59,332 nucleotides of DNA from Gammaproteobacteria bacterium (lineage in GTDB: Bacteria; Pseudomonadota; Gammaproteobacteria; Pseudomonadales; Azotimanducaceae): the NCBI GenBank assembly GCA_021773565.1, contig JAJFJZ010000019.1, forward strand, positions 1-59,332, read 5' to 3'. Position numbers and translations under genes: made by a program. Position 1 is the first letter of the stretch. Each line of letters starts with the position of its first letter. The notes below the pieces were generated by a model. That model saw only the letters and a program-made list of their open reading frames with translations. It did no database searches and was not told where the DNA came from. Positions 6,244 to 14,791 of the stretch are shown here, piece by piece.

Positions 6244-7274
6244 GTGATGTGAACTTTGTCAAACAGGAAATTGCGCCCATTGGCCCACTCGACTGGAAGA
6301 ACAAGTTTAAGGTAAGTCAGGCCGAAATCGACAAAATCTCTGACGCCGATTGGGTAATTAAGGGTCTATTTGCAAAAGGCGCGTACCACGTCGTTTGTGC
6401 TGAGGGAAATGGGGGCAAAACTACAATTGTGATGTATCTATCGACTGAGATGGTGGATAAGGGATACAACGTAACCTATGTGAATGCGGATATAAATGCA
6501 GTGCACTCGAAGGACGCCTGGTATGAGGCAGCGCGTGGTGGCTTTGATTTGTTGCTACCAGATATGAAGGAAGGCTTATCAATGAAGGACATTGTGGAGG
6601 GGCTTGAGTACACGGCTGCAGGCAATTATGACCTCAGCCAGGAAGTATGGATATTTGATACCTTGAAGAAGATGACCGATCTGATCAATAAATCGGCATC
6701 CAAAAGGCTCTATGAAACATTTCGTAGACTCACAGCTAGAGGCATGACGATTATTTGCCTGGCTCATACCAACAAATACACAGATAATGATAATAAGCCA
6801 ATATATGAAGGCACGGGGGATCTTCGGAATGATTGTGACAACCTGATTTATCTGATTCCAAAAAATAATGAAGACGGATCGCTAACAGTTTCTGCTGAGC
6901 CGGACAAGGAAAGGGCAGCGTTAGAGCGAATGAGCTTCAATATATCCAGTGAGCGAGTAGTTACTCGCTGTGCTCAGTATGTTGATGTTACCGCTGCACG
7001 ATTAGAGCAGCAGCGCCGGGAAGATGACCAGGATGTGATCGAAGTTATCACTGGACTGCTCAATCAGGAAGCTGCCATTCAATCGAAAATAGTGGCGCAT
7101 TGCCGTACACACAGCATTGGTAAACGCTCTGCGAACACAGTTCTAAAGCGATACACAAATGACCTGTGGAATTGCACCCGACAGTTCAAAGATAACGCCA
7201 AAAAATACGAATTGACTACCCCCCTGGGCAAACGTGCAAACGGGCAAACCGAACCCGATATTGGAGGTTTTTAG
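6240..7274 (+). CDS. RepA-like AAA ATPase / replicative helicase of a mobile element
   Basis: The 344-residue protein has a Walker A motif CAEGNGGKTT near residue 56 and a Walker B-like strand VWIFDTLKKMTD near residue 137. It also has a strand ending in TIICLAHTNK, typical of the RecA-fold AAA_25/RepA family of hexameric helicases in plasmids and satellites. The C-terminal 100 residues look like a winged-helix region. It follows the Toprim gene with a four-base overlap, so the pair probably supplies primase and helicase for replication of the element after excision. ATG 6240 is chosen because of that overlap. Confidence 0.75.
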   Translation: MSDVNFVKQEIAPIGPLDWKNKFKVSQAEIDKISDADWVIKGLFAKGAYHVVCAEGNGGKTTIVMYLSTEMVDKGYNVTYVNADINAVHSKDAWYEAARGGFDLLLPDMKEGLSMKDIVEGLEYTAAGNYDLSQEVWIFDTLKKMTDLINKSASKRLYETFRRLTARGMTIICLAHTNKYTDNDNKPIYEGTGDLRNDCDNLIYLIPKNNEDGSLTVSAEPDKERAALERMSFNISSERVVTRCAQYVDVTAARLEQQRREDDQDVIEVITGLLNQEAAIQSKIVAHCRTHSIGKRSANTVLKRYTNDLWNCTRQFKDNAKKYELTTPLGKRANGQTEPDIGGF

Positions 7275-7442
7275 TGCCCCTGAATCGCCTGGAATCGCTA
7301 CTAATACTGGGTTTGTACGGTTATCTCGGTTTCCCCCATTTCCCCTTTTCTCTCTATATAGGGGGTATATATAAATATGGAAAAGCTCTCCTTCTACTGA
7401 TTAGGGAGTTGTAGTACCGATGAGACAACATGGAACCAATGT

Positions 7443-8000
7443 ATGAGCAAAAACAGTACGACGGAGAGCGCCAGGGACTCCAGGGGCCAGTTTTTACCTG
7501 GTAACGCTCTATGGCGTGCGAATGCGTTTGAAGTGGGCCACCCAGGCTTTCGACCAAACAAGTTCACCCCGAAAGAAGCGCACCAAAAAATAGTTGAATA
7601 CTTCGATAATCAGGAAGCGCGAAAAAAGGGGCCTAACCTTTCAGGTATAAGAGTAGCGTTGGGTTTGCTGAGTCCTAACAGTTACCACCAATACGAAAAC
7701 GGCGAGTTTGGAAAGACGGAAGAAGAAAAACGGGCATATAAGGATGTCTTTGCTTGGGCAAGGCTCATACTCGAATCATATGCTGAAGAAGAGTTATTCA
7801 AGCATTCAGGACAAGTCGCAGGGCCTATATTTTCGCTGAAGTCACGGCATGGTCACAAGGATACACAGCACATAAAGCACGAAAGCAATACCACGGTTCA
7901 ATACATCATTGACCTCCCAGACAATCGACCTGAAATGCTTGAAGCCCAGGCTAACTCAATTGATATTGAATTCGGGACAACTGAGCAGGAAAACCAATAG
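7443..8000 (+). CDS. Terminase small subunit (phage DNA-packaging) homologue
   Basis: The 185-residue protein resembles phage small terminases: a basic N-terminus (DSRGQFLPGN), a helix-turn-helix-like segment (KGPNLSGIRVALGL then NSYHQYENGEFG) and the phrase ILESYAEEELFKHSGQVAGPIF followed by SLKSRHGHKD, which is typical of this family. No large terminase, portal or capsid gene is nearby. In phage satellites a solitary terS can redirect a helper phage's packaging to the satellite, and I infer such a role here. A gap of 168 bases separates it from the replication operon, so it may have its own promoter. The ribosome-binding site is weak. Confidence 0.65.
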   Translation: MSKNSTTESARDSRGQFLPGNALWRANAFEVGHPGFRPNKFTPKEAHQKIVEYFDNQEARKKGPNLSGIRVALGLLSPNSYHQYENGEFGKTEEEKRAYKDVFAWARLILESYAEEELFKHSGQVAGPIFSLKSRHGHKDTQHIKHESNTTVQYIIDLPDNRPEMLEAQANSIDIEFGTTEQENQ

Positions 8001-8103
8001 CGTTCGGCTGCGGAGGTTGAACAGTGTATCCGCTTTAGTGTGTGTACGGCACCCAAAACAGAGAAATTGGAGTAAAGTACGCACAACCACTGAGGACGCA
8101 TCA

Positions 8104-8259
8104 ATGGATGAAATCGAAGAACTGAACCACACCATTGATACGCTATATCAGTTGCTGCTGGATGTGTCTGAGGGAGTAGTTGATATTGGGAGCAAAGATG
8201 ATTTAGAACGTGCCCTGAAAGCAAGAGGCATTCCGTTGGAGTTTGGTACAGAAGATTGA
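8104..8259 (+). CDS. Small acidic protein of 51 residues, unknown function
   Basis: ATG 8104 has GAGGA seven bases upstream. The product begins with a helical, leucine-rich stretch (MDEIEELNHTIDTLYQLLLD) and is acidic overall. It stops five bases before the Sel1-repeat gene, so the two are probably co-transcribed and may be translationally coupled. No family is recognised. Confidence 0.5.
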   Translation: MDEIEELNHTIDTLYQLLLDVSEGVVDIGSKDDLERALKARGIPLEFGTED

Positions 8260-8264
8260 GCCAT

Positions 8265-9254
8265 ATGAAAAACTTATTTCTGCCGATTGCTATTGCCTTG
8301 TTGACCAACCTGGTTTTTGCTGCTGATTATGCGACGGGAGAAGATGCGTTCGACGAAGGTGATCATGAAACTGCACTAAAGGTATGGTTACCACTGGCAG
8401 AGCAAGGTGATGCTCGTGCACAGCACATGATCGCTCTTATGTATAGAGTTGGCGTAGGTGTGCCACAGAACGATAAAACCGCCGTGAAATGGTATACCTT
8501 CGCCGCCAAACAAGGTGATGCCGCAGCCATGTATCAACTAGGATCAATCTATGAATTTGGCATAGTAGGCCTGCCGCAGAACGAAAAAGCCGCAGTGAAG
8601 TGGTTCACCTTAGCGGCTGAGCAAGGTTATGTCCTTGCCCAATACAATCTCGGTAATAGGTATGCCGATGGCATTGGCGTGCCAGAGGATGATAAAACCG
8701 CAGCGAGCTGGTTCACCCTGGCGGCAGAGCAAGGTTATGCCCTTGCCCAATACAATCTCGGTATTATGCATGCCAAAGGCGAAGGTGTGCCAGAAAACTA
8801 TAATACTGCAGTGAAGTGGCTCACCGTGGCGGCAGAGCAAGGTAATGCTTCGGCTCAAACCGCCCTCGGTCTTATGTATGCCGATGATCGAGGTGCGCCA
8901 GAGAGCGATAAAACAACCGTGAAATGGGACACCCTCACCATGGAATATGTTGTCTGGGCAATTGCATTATTTTTTCTGTTCAGCTGGCCAATCGTAATAT
9001 GGATAAAAATTGAACGGGGTGAATACTACCCACGCTCAATGGGCATCGCAGTCTTATGGTGGATTCCTGAAATGTGGGTTGTTTATCAAAGCAGTCTATC
9101 TACATATCAACTACTTTGGATAATGCCCACAACATTTCTTGTCGCATTTACACTCGATACAATTTTACTAGTACGTTATTCTGGACGAAATCACACCTTT
9201 GTAATCTGGTTGTTAGTAGGAATGCTCGTTTTTCCTACCTTAATTTTCCTTTAA
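8265..9254 (+). CDS. Sel1-like repeat protein with C-terminal membrane domain
   Basis: The 329-residue protein starts with a signal peptide (KNLFLPIAIALLTNLVFA, likely cleavage after FA-A). It then has five to six Sel1-like repeats of about 36 residues (pattern A-WF-LAAEQG-A-AQ-NLG--YA-G-GVP, residues 20-225). After that come three or four hydrophobic helices (about residues 228-329). Sel1 repeats are alpha-solenoid protein-binding modules. The membrane part after the repeats is unusual and would anchor the solenoid at the inner membrane. In DNA the repeats are spaced about 108 bases apart and nearly identical in places, so copy number could change by recombination. It is likely cargo of the island. 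Confidence 0.8.
   Translation: MKNLFLPIAIALLTNLVFAADYATGEDAFDEGDHETALKVWLPLAEQGDARAQHMIALMYRVGVGVPQNDKTAVKWYTFAAKQGDAAAMYQLGSIYEFGIVGLPQNEKAAVKWFTLAAEQGYVLAQYNLGNRYADGIGVPEDDKTAASWFTLAAEQGYALAQYNLGIMHAKGEGVPENYNTAVKWLTVAAEQGNASAQTALGLMYADDRGAPESDKTTVKWDTLTMEYVVWAIALFFLFSWPIVIWIKIERGEYYPRSMGIAVLWWIPEMWVVYQSSLSTYQLLWIMPTTFLVAFTLDTILLVRYSGRNHTFVIWLLVGMLVFPTLIFL
8400..8930 (+). repeat. Tandem repeats of about 108 bp coding Sel1 modules
   Basis: The phrase coding W-F-T-L-A-A-E-Q-G recurs about every 108 bases (near 8490, 8600, 8708 and 8816), with one unit three bases longer. Two neighbouring units share long near-identical stretches around 8620-8770. Confidence 0.8.
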
Positions 9255-9282
9255 GGTTCCTGCAAACGAAACTCTATGGGTG

Positions 9283-9303
9283 CGTTATCGAAAAAAGATA
9301 ACG
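9283..9303. terminator. Weak hairpin between convergent genes
   Basis: CGTTATC and GATAACG form a 7-bp stem with an A-rich 7-base loop. It lies between the Sel1-repeat gene and the convergent integrase gene. No T-run follows, so termination is doubtful. Confidence 0.25.
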
Positions 9304-9348
9304 ATTCATTGTACAGTTATACTTGTGAAGCATAATATTGGAAGATAG

Positions 9349-10581
9349 CTAGGCATTGATGGCCTGAATAGTCTTCAGGTTGTCCCCACTAATTGCTGAG
9401 CAACAGTACCTAGCCCAGGCTTCCATCAGCTTGGCTCGCTTTTCCATAAGGTCAGAACGCCTGTATGCTGCTTCAGTAGCATTGCGAATTGTGTGCGCCA
9501 ACGCAGCTTCACAAACTTCAACCGAGTATGCGGTTTGCTCTGCCGCCCAATCACGGAATGTAGAGCGAAATCCATGAACCGTTATGTCAAAGCGATTCAT
9601 TCGTTTTAGCACAGATGACATACCCGCGTTACTCATTGGTCTGCCATAGCGTGAGCTTGGGAATACCCATTTCTCATCAAGCCCAATCTGATGCTTTACT
9701 ATTCTCAGAGCCTGTTTCGATAGCGGTACACGATGCTCCCGATTTGCTTTCATTCTCTCCGGCGGAACTGTCCACACTTTCTCGTCCAGGTCGAATTCGC
9801 TCCATTGCGCGTGTGAAACTTCGGATGTGCGGCCGGCAGTCAGTATCGTGAATTCTAACGCCCGTGCACCAATCCCTTCCTGTTTTTTCAAGCTGGTCAC
9901 AAATGTGTGCGTGTCTTTGTACGGTAGCGCCGGGTGGTGCTTTACCTTCTTAACTTTATTTGGAGCGGCCAACAATTTGTCCAGGTGCCCTTTCCAACGC
10001 GCAGGATTTTCCGCTGAACGAAGCCCCAGAGCTTGGGCATAGTCGAGTATGTTTTCAATGCGCTGCCTAACACGCGTAGCAGTTTCTGTTTTCTCTTTCC
10101 ATATTGGTTGCAATACCTTAAGAATGTGAGCCTGGGATACGGCGGCTACACTGACATTGCCAATAGTGGGATAAACGTATGTATTAAGTGTGTTGCGCCA
10201 TTGCTGCACGTGCTTAGCATTCCGCCACGAAGGCGCATGAGCGTCAACATAAGCTGCGGCACATTCGCTAAATGTCATGGCACTACCTTCCACTACAAGT
10301 GCTTCTTGTCGCCTTCTATCTCGCTCTGTCTTCGGGTCTAATCCATTGGATAACAACTCTCGTGCTTCTCTTGAACGTGTTCTGGCAGCCTTGAGTGACA
10401 CGTTCATATGAGAGCCCAAACCAAGGTCTCTCAAACGGCCAGTAGTTCTATCCCTCCACCGAAAAATCCAACTCTTAGTGCCAGTTGCAGTTACACGTAA
10501 ATACAACCCACCACCATCATTGTAATAGCCACGCTTTTGTATAGACTTTACTTTTATGTCCGATAATTTCTCAGTACTCAT
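9349..10581 (-). CDS. P4-type tyrosine integrase (DUF4102 / Arm-DNA-bind_3)
   Basis: The 410-residue protein has the N-terminal arm-binding domain of P4-type integrases (LSDIKVKSIQKRGYYNDGGG, then LYLRV and SWIFRWRD), a central core-binding domain, and a catalytic domain. The catalytic domain shows Arg near residue 250 (TAGRTSEV), His and Arg in HGFRSTFRDW near residue 335, and the nucleophile Tyr near residue 371 (EAAYRRSD). Length is normal for the family, whose members insert elements into tRNA or similar genes. It is transcribed leftwards, away from a tRNA-Ser-like 3' end at 10742-10754, and has GGAGATAAG before its ATG. It probably mobilises the island. Confidence 0.93.
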   Translation of the reverse strand: MSTEKLSDIKVKSIQKRGYYNDGGGLYLRVTATGTKSWIFRWRDRTTGRLRDLGLGSHMNVSLKAARTRSREARELLSNGLDPKTERDRRRQEALVVEGSAMTFSECAAAYVDAHAPSWRNAKHVQQWRNTLNTYVYPTIGNVSVAAVSQAHILKVLQPIWKEKTETATRVRQRIENILDYAQALGLRSAENPARWKGHLDKLLAAPNKVKKVKHHPALPYKDTHTFVTSLKKQEGIGARALEFTILTAGRTSEVSHAQWSEFDLDEKVWTVPPERMKANREHRVPLSKQALRIVKHQIGLDEKWVFPSSRYGRPMSNAGMSSVLKRMNRFDITVHGFRSTFRDWAAEQTAYSVEVCEAALAHTIRNATEAAYRRSDLMEKRAKLMEAWARYCCSAISGDNLKTIQAINA

Positions 10582-10600
10582 GTCTTATCTCCAGTATGTT

Positions 10601-10624
10601 AGCCCATACTTCAGCCCATACTTT
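10601..10624 (-). repeat. Tandem 12-bp direct repeat upstream of the integrase
   Basis: AGCCCATACTTC (10601-10612) is followed directly by AGCCCATACTTT (10613-10624), about 20 bases before the integrase start. It could be a binding site for the integrase arm domain or the AlpA protein, or an operator for the integrase promoter. Confidence 0.5.
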
Positions 10625-10741
10625 AACTTAAGATGATACTAGACGCAATCGGTTATATAAAGACATAAACCCCCATTATATAAGGACTACAGGCTATCCC
10701 ATTGGAACTAAAAGACGACAGAATTCGATACGTGAGCGGAC

Positions 10742-10754
10742 ACCCCCTCCGCCA
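10742..10754 (+). other. Possible attachment site: tRNA-Ser-like 3' end
   Basis: ACCCCCTCCGCCA matches the 3' acceptor end plus CCA of serine tRNAs of the GGA type in Pseudomonas-like bacteria, as I remember them. The bases 5' of it do not continue as a tRNA: the nearby TTCGATA is not in register for a T-loop. It would therefore be the truncated copy at one end of an element, with the complete tRNA gene to the left of the window. The match is short. Confidence 0.4.
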
Positions 10755-10758
10755 ATTC

Positions 10759-10786
10759 GGGGTTGATAATGACCATTAAAAACCCC
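10759..10786. terminator. Possible hairpin after the att-like site
   Basis: GGGGTT (10759-10764) and AACCCC (10781-10786) can pair with a 16-base loop. There is no T-run. It would suit the former end of a tRNA transcript, but the support is thin. Confidence 0.2.
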
Positions 10787-10812
10787 ACCCCTTCGCCCAT
10801 TTAGGGAGATTC

Positions 10813-12339
10813 ATGCAAGCCGGTTATTCAAACCCAACTATTGACTGGAAAATATTTACCCCCGCTATCCTGCTTATCTTTGCTACCGGATTCGCTATGT
10901 TTATCTGGCCGGAAGACAGCGCCAGAATCGCAAATACAGCCATGAATTTTGTCACCTCACGGCTTGGCTGGTTGTATTTGGGCATGGGCCTGGCATCACT
11001 GTTTTTTTCCATATGGCTCGCCTTTGGTCCTTATGGGGGTGTCACTCTCGGTACGCCTGGTGAGAAACCGGAGTATTCGGACTTACACTGGATAGCGATG
11101 ATGTTCACCGCAGGTATTGGAGGAAGCATCATTGCCTGGGGAATCGCCGAACCTGTATTTTATGTGCAAACCCCACCATTCGGTATAACGCCGCACTCTG
11201 CGATGGCTCTGGAATGGGCGCATATGTATCCGTTATTTCATTGGGGCATTACCCCATGGACCTTTTATGCCGTTCCAGCAGTACCCGTGGCCTACATGCT
11301 CTTTGTCAAGCGCGTACCGATGATGAAGGTCAGCGGTGCCTGTGAAGCTGCGCTTCCCGTACGTGGAAGGAAACCGATTGGTGTATTGATAGATGTGGTA
11401 ATCGCACTTGGAATCGTAGGTGGCACCGCCACATCGTTGGGCCTGGGTGTACCGCTTGTATCCTCCATGGCGTCGGAACTTTTCGGGATTTCGGATCACG
11501 TAGAAACGAAACTCTTTGTGCTCGTTGTATGGTTGTTAATTTTTGGAGCAAGCGCATATCGTGGCTTAAAAAAAGGCATCAAAATACTGGCCGACATAAA
11601 CATGGTACTAGCTGTATTAATGATGGCCTTTATTCTGATTGCAGGACCTACCTTGTTTATTCTGTCGATCAGCATAAATAGTGTTGGATTGCTGGTGGAT
11701 AATTTTGTGCGTATGTCTACCTGGCTAGACCCGATAGAAAAGTCGGGCTTTCCGGAAGCATGGACAATTTTTTACTGGGCCTGGTGGATTGCCTACGCGG
11801 CCTTTGTAGCATTGTTTATTGGCCGAATTTCCCGAGGACGTACTATTCGACAGCTTGTGCTCGGGGTGATCGGGTGGGGGTCGCTGGGTACTACGGTGTT
11901 TTTGGCGATAATTGGTGGCTACACGATCTTTTTGGAGTCTTCCGGTCAGTTACCCCTGTCTGAAATGTTAAGCCAGAGCGGCATGTCCGTAGTGACCACA
12001 AAAGCGCTAGCCTATTTACCGTTTGGAAAAGTCGCTCTCGGAATATTCCTGATACTGAGTGTTATATTTTTTGCAACCTCATTTGACTCATCTTCGTACA
12101 CCGTGGCGAGCGTTTGTAGCAAAAACCTTCGTAACGACCAGGAACCACCCAAGAGTAGCCGGCTTATCTGGGCCCTTGCACTTGCGGTGCTGGCCATGGG
12201 TTTGGTCCTGTCTGATAACTATAGAGTGGTGCAGGCGGCAACCATTATTTTTTCAGTTCCTCTTTTGCCTGTGATTGTTTTGATGTGTATCTCGCTGGTT
12301 CACTGGTTACGAAAAGATTTTGGCGCCGGTGTATCCTAG
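10813..12339 (+). CDS. BCCT family betaine/choline/carnitine transporter
   Basis: The 508-residue protein has about twelve membrane helices and the family signature around EAWTIFYWAWWIAY (near residue 315), followed by FIGRISRGRT. The early motif AGIGGSIIAWGIAEP (near residue 97) lies where the substrate-binding glycine stretch is found. BCCT carriers take up quaternary ammonium compounds such as glycine betaine, choline, carnitine or DMSP. The long C-terminal osmosensing tail of BetP or BetT is absent, so uptake for catabolism is as likely as osmoprotection. A choline-dehydrogenase-like gene nearby (14792) is consistent with choline-type substrates. A GGGAG lies seven bases before the ATG. 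Confidence 0.9.
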   Translation: MQAGYSNPTIDWKIFTPAILLIFATGFAMFIWPEDSARIANTAMNFVTSRLGWLYLGMGLASLFFSIWLAFGPYGGVTLGTPGEKPEYSDLHWIAMMFTAGIGGSIIAWGIAEPVFYVQTPPFGITPHSAMALEWAHMYPLFHWGITPWTFYAVPAVPVAYMLFVKRVPMMKVSGACEAALPVRGRKPIGVLIDVVIALGIVGGTATSLGLGVPLVSSMASELFGISDHVETKLFVLVVWLLIFGASAYRGLKKGIKILADINMVLAVLMMAFILIAGPTLFILSISINSVGLLVDNFVRMSTWLDPIEKSGFPEAWTIFYWAWWIAYAAFVALFIGRISRGRTIRQLVLGVIGWGSLGTTVFLAIIGGYTIFLESSGQLPLSEMLSQSGMSVVTTKALAYLPFGKVALGIFLILSVIFFATSFDSSSYTVASVCSKNLRNDQEPPKSSRLIWALALAVLAMGLVLSDNYRVVQAATIIFSVPLLPVIVLMCISLVHWLRKDFGAGVS

Positions 12340-13098
12340 TTAGCTCGCATTCGCCAACATATCATCCAGATTATCGCGCGAGGCGTGTATAAATTTTCCA
12401 CTAAGAACATCCGCTTTACCGCTGGCCAGGGCAACCACCAATGCACCGCATTTTTCGATCGGCGCCCATTCGCTTTTCGGGATGTCTGCAAAAAATGCAT
12501 TATTCGTCATGTCGGTAGCGACAAGACCAGGGCTAATGGTGAATACGCTCACGCCATAATCCCTGGTTGCCGCCGCTATGTTACTACCTAATACATTCAG
12601 TGCAGCCTTGCTGACCGAATACGCGGACGCCAGTGGATTAGACGCGTTACCAGCCAAACTGCCTACATTAATTATTCTCCCGGACCGCGCTTTGGTCATA
12701 TAATTCAGACAGGCGTGTGAACACAGAAACGCTCCGCGTACATTAACTTCCTGAACCGCCCACCACTCATCAACATCCTGTTCCCATAGCAAGCTGCCAC
12801 CGTTCGCAACTCCTGCATTATTTACCAGCAAATCAACCTTTCCGTGAGCGCTTATAATACCGTCGATAACTTCCTTAATCTGGCGCTTGTCCAGAACGTC
12901 CAGCGCGGCCCTGAAACATTTCCCACCATCCCGCCTGATTTCTTTTTCAAGGTCCGACAATGACACCAACTCCCTCGCCGTAAGAATCACCGTAGCTCCG
13001 GCCTGCGCCAGTGAACGTGAGATTTGCCTGCCAATACCACGATTGGACCCTGTTACGAGTGCTATTTGGCCAGAAAGTTGCAGTTTTGCATCGTTCAA
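12340..13098 (-). CDS. Short-chain dehydrogenase/reductase (SDR)
   Basis: The 252-residue protein is a classical SDR: nucleotide-binding TGSNRGIGRQ near residue 17, NNAGVAN near residue 93, catalytic Ser in VGSLAG, and YSVSK (Tyr/Lys pair) near residue 160. It oxidises or reduces an alcohol or ketone with NAD(P); the substrate cannot be read from sequence. The stop codon directly abuts the stop of the convergent BCCT transporter, with no room for a terminator between them. The lipoprotein esterase gene lies just upstream on the same strand (19-bp gap), so the two are likely an operon. Confidence 0.88.
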   Translation of the reverse strand: MNDAKLQLSGQIALVTGSNRGIGRQISRSLAQAGATVILTARELVSLSDLEKEIRRDGGKCFRAALDVLDKRQIKEVIDGIISAHGKVDLLVNNAGVANGGSLLWEQDVDEWWAVQEVNVRGAFLCSHACLNYMTKARSGRIINVGSLAGNASNPLASAYSVSKAALNVLGSNIAAATRDYGVSVFTISPGLVATDMTNNAFFADIPKSEWAPIEKCGALVVALASGKADVLSGKFIHASRDNLDDMLANAS

Positions 13099-13117
13099 AA
13101 CTTATCCTCGCGCCTAC

Positions 13118-14689
13118 CTAGAAATTACGCATTTCAAGTGTAAGACCTGCGCTCGAATAGCCCTGGTCTGCCAAACGTTCCCCGGCCAATTCTTCGCCGC
13201 GAATAGTCAGGTCAAAAAAAGCAAGCACCTTCTCCTTTTGTATGGTGTGCGCCAATACAGGATCTATCAAAGTGAAAACCTGTTCCGTGTCAAAGAATCG
13301 GGCCTGGACATCGGGTTTAAGCTCTGGCCACCAGTACTCCCCGGAAATCCCCAGAGTTGCGTGATTCGAATTAGCCAGCGAGGCCCAAACAACTGGCACG
13401 CTGGATGTTTCATAGGCCCTTCGGAGTGCCGGATGAGGATTGTTTACGCTTGGCATTCGCCCGGCGTCACCCTTTGCCATGCTGAGCGACAGGCCAATGA
13501 TCAAATCATCTTCCTCGCCTACCAGCAATAATGTCGGTTTAACAAATTTTGACAATGGAAAATCACCGGCTGCACCCAGCAACACAGATTCCTTATCCGC
13601 GGGTACAAGCACATCATCTGGTATGCCACTCCTGGGATCTTCAAGTGCGGGAGGAACAACCGCGACACCCGCGGTAAATCGATCTTCCAGATTTAGTGCT
13701 GCCAGTGTGGTTGCGCCTCCAAAAGAACGCCCCATCAGGCCAATATTTTCAAGGTTTAGCCGATCTGTAAATGGGCCCCCCGTGTTCATTTTGGCCAGTT
13801 CATCCAGCGTAGCACGCAAGTCGTTAAGCCGTTGCAATAGTGCTTTATCCAGGTCGATCAAAGTCTGCACTGGGGAACTACTTTCCACAGCAGGGGCATA
13901 GCTCTGACCAAAATTCGCTTCGCTGCCATAGGCGCCCTGTTCGCTCAGCAAGCCCAGAACCTCTGACATGGCAGTGCGAAATTCCGGATCTCCGGTTTCT
14001 TCTAACAAGGCAGGGTCGCTACCCGTCATCGAATATGGTGAATTTCCTGTATGTTCCGGTGCTATTACAAAATAACCGTGCGCCGCGAGATGTTCACAGA
14101 GGCTCTCCATACTATAGCGGCTACCGGCATCCCCGTGACTCATAACGATCACTGGCAGTTTTGTGCCTGTATTCGCCAGTGGTGCATCCACGTAGCTCAA
14201 GCGCTTGCGGTCAAATAGCTCACTAATAGCGGCCTCAATCTGGGATGCAGTAACATTTTTACGAACCGAATTCGGAGTGAGGTGAAAGAATGTTGTCCCT
14301 GTCATCATCAGGTGATGCATAGCGGAGTTACCGAACACATAATCGCCATAGCTTGCTTGACGGTATCTGTCCTGGTCCACTTCGGCATGATCCACGGGAT
14401 ACCAGACCTCGGTGATCAGGGATCGAACACCGGTTTTTATGCCTGCAACACTGTCGAAAGGTCTGCTGTAATCATGTATGAATATCGTACGGGACCCAAC
14501 AGCAAACGAGTCTGGTCGAGCAGCAGACTCTTCCTCGTTAATATTGTCAGTTCCTGCACTCGTCACAATTCTATAATTTCCATCATTTTCCTGGCAGGCG
14601 GCCATGAACACTAACAGTATAATGCGTAGAACTATTTTCAAGGTCTGGTGAAAACACGAGCCGGATGAAAGAATTGTGTTATACATCAT
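13118..14689 (-). CDS. Lipoprotein alpha/beta hydrolase (PAF-acetylhydrolase-like)
   Basis: The 523-residue protein has an N-terminal hydrophobic stretch ending in VFMAAC, a plausible lipobox, so it is probably an outer-membrane or periplasmic lipoprotein. The hydrolase domain shows the oxyanion region VMSHGDAGSRY (near residue 177), the nucleophile Ser in GLMGRSFGGA (near residue 318), an acidic GEEDDL (near residue 392) and the His in NSNHATLG (near residue 440). This matches the PAF-acetylhydrolase/dienelactone-hydrolase group, which cleaves esters. It faces the GMC oxidoreductase gene across a 102-base divergent promoter region and shares an operon with the SDR gene. Confidence 0.75.
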   Translation of the reverse strand: MMYNTILSSGSCFHQTLKIVLRIILLVFMAACQENDGNYRIVTSAGTDNINEEESAARPDSFAVGSRTIFIHDYSRPFDSVAGIKTGVRSLITEVWYPVDHAEVDQDRYRQASYGDYVFGNSAMHHLMMTGTTFFHLTPNSVRKNVTASQIEAAISELFDRKRLSYVDAPLANTGTKLPVIVMSHGDAGSRYSMESLCEHLAAHGYFVIAPEHTGNSPYSMTGSDPALLEETGDPEFRTAMSEVLGLLSEQGAYGSEANFGQSYAPAVESSSPVQTLIDLDKALLQRLNDLRATLDELAKMNTGGPFTDRLNLENIGLMGRSFGGATTLAALNLEDRFTAGVAVVPPALEDPRSGIPDDVLVPADKESVLLGAAGDFPLSKFVKPTLLLVGEEDDLIIGLSLSMAKGDAGRMPSVNNPHPALRRAYETSSVPVVWASLANSNHATLGISGEYWWPELKPDVQARFFDTEQVFTLIDPVLAHTIQKEKVLAFFDLTIRGEELAGERLADQGYSSAGLTLEMRNF

Positions 14690-14791
14690 TTCGAACTACT
14701 TGATTTAGCTATCGAGAGCACTGGTTACAACAATCTTACGTTGCCAGTCCTTTTTATCATAGCGCGCTTTTAGCAGGCAGAGAGTCCAAAA

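Noticed and set aside
8610-8858. Open frame on the minus strand within the Sel1 repeats
   Set aside because: It is the mirror of the repeated coding sequence and shows the same periodicity; no ribosome-binding site or family.
8400-8930. Regular tandem repeats suggesting a CRISPR array
   Set aside because: The 108-base period is coding (Sel1 modules) and there are no short identical repeats with unique spacers.
10721-10754. Complete tRNA gene at the att-like site
   Set aside because: TTCGATA is not in T-loop register with the CCA end, and no anticodon or acceptor 5' arm can be found upstream.
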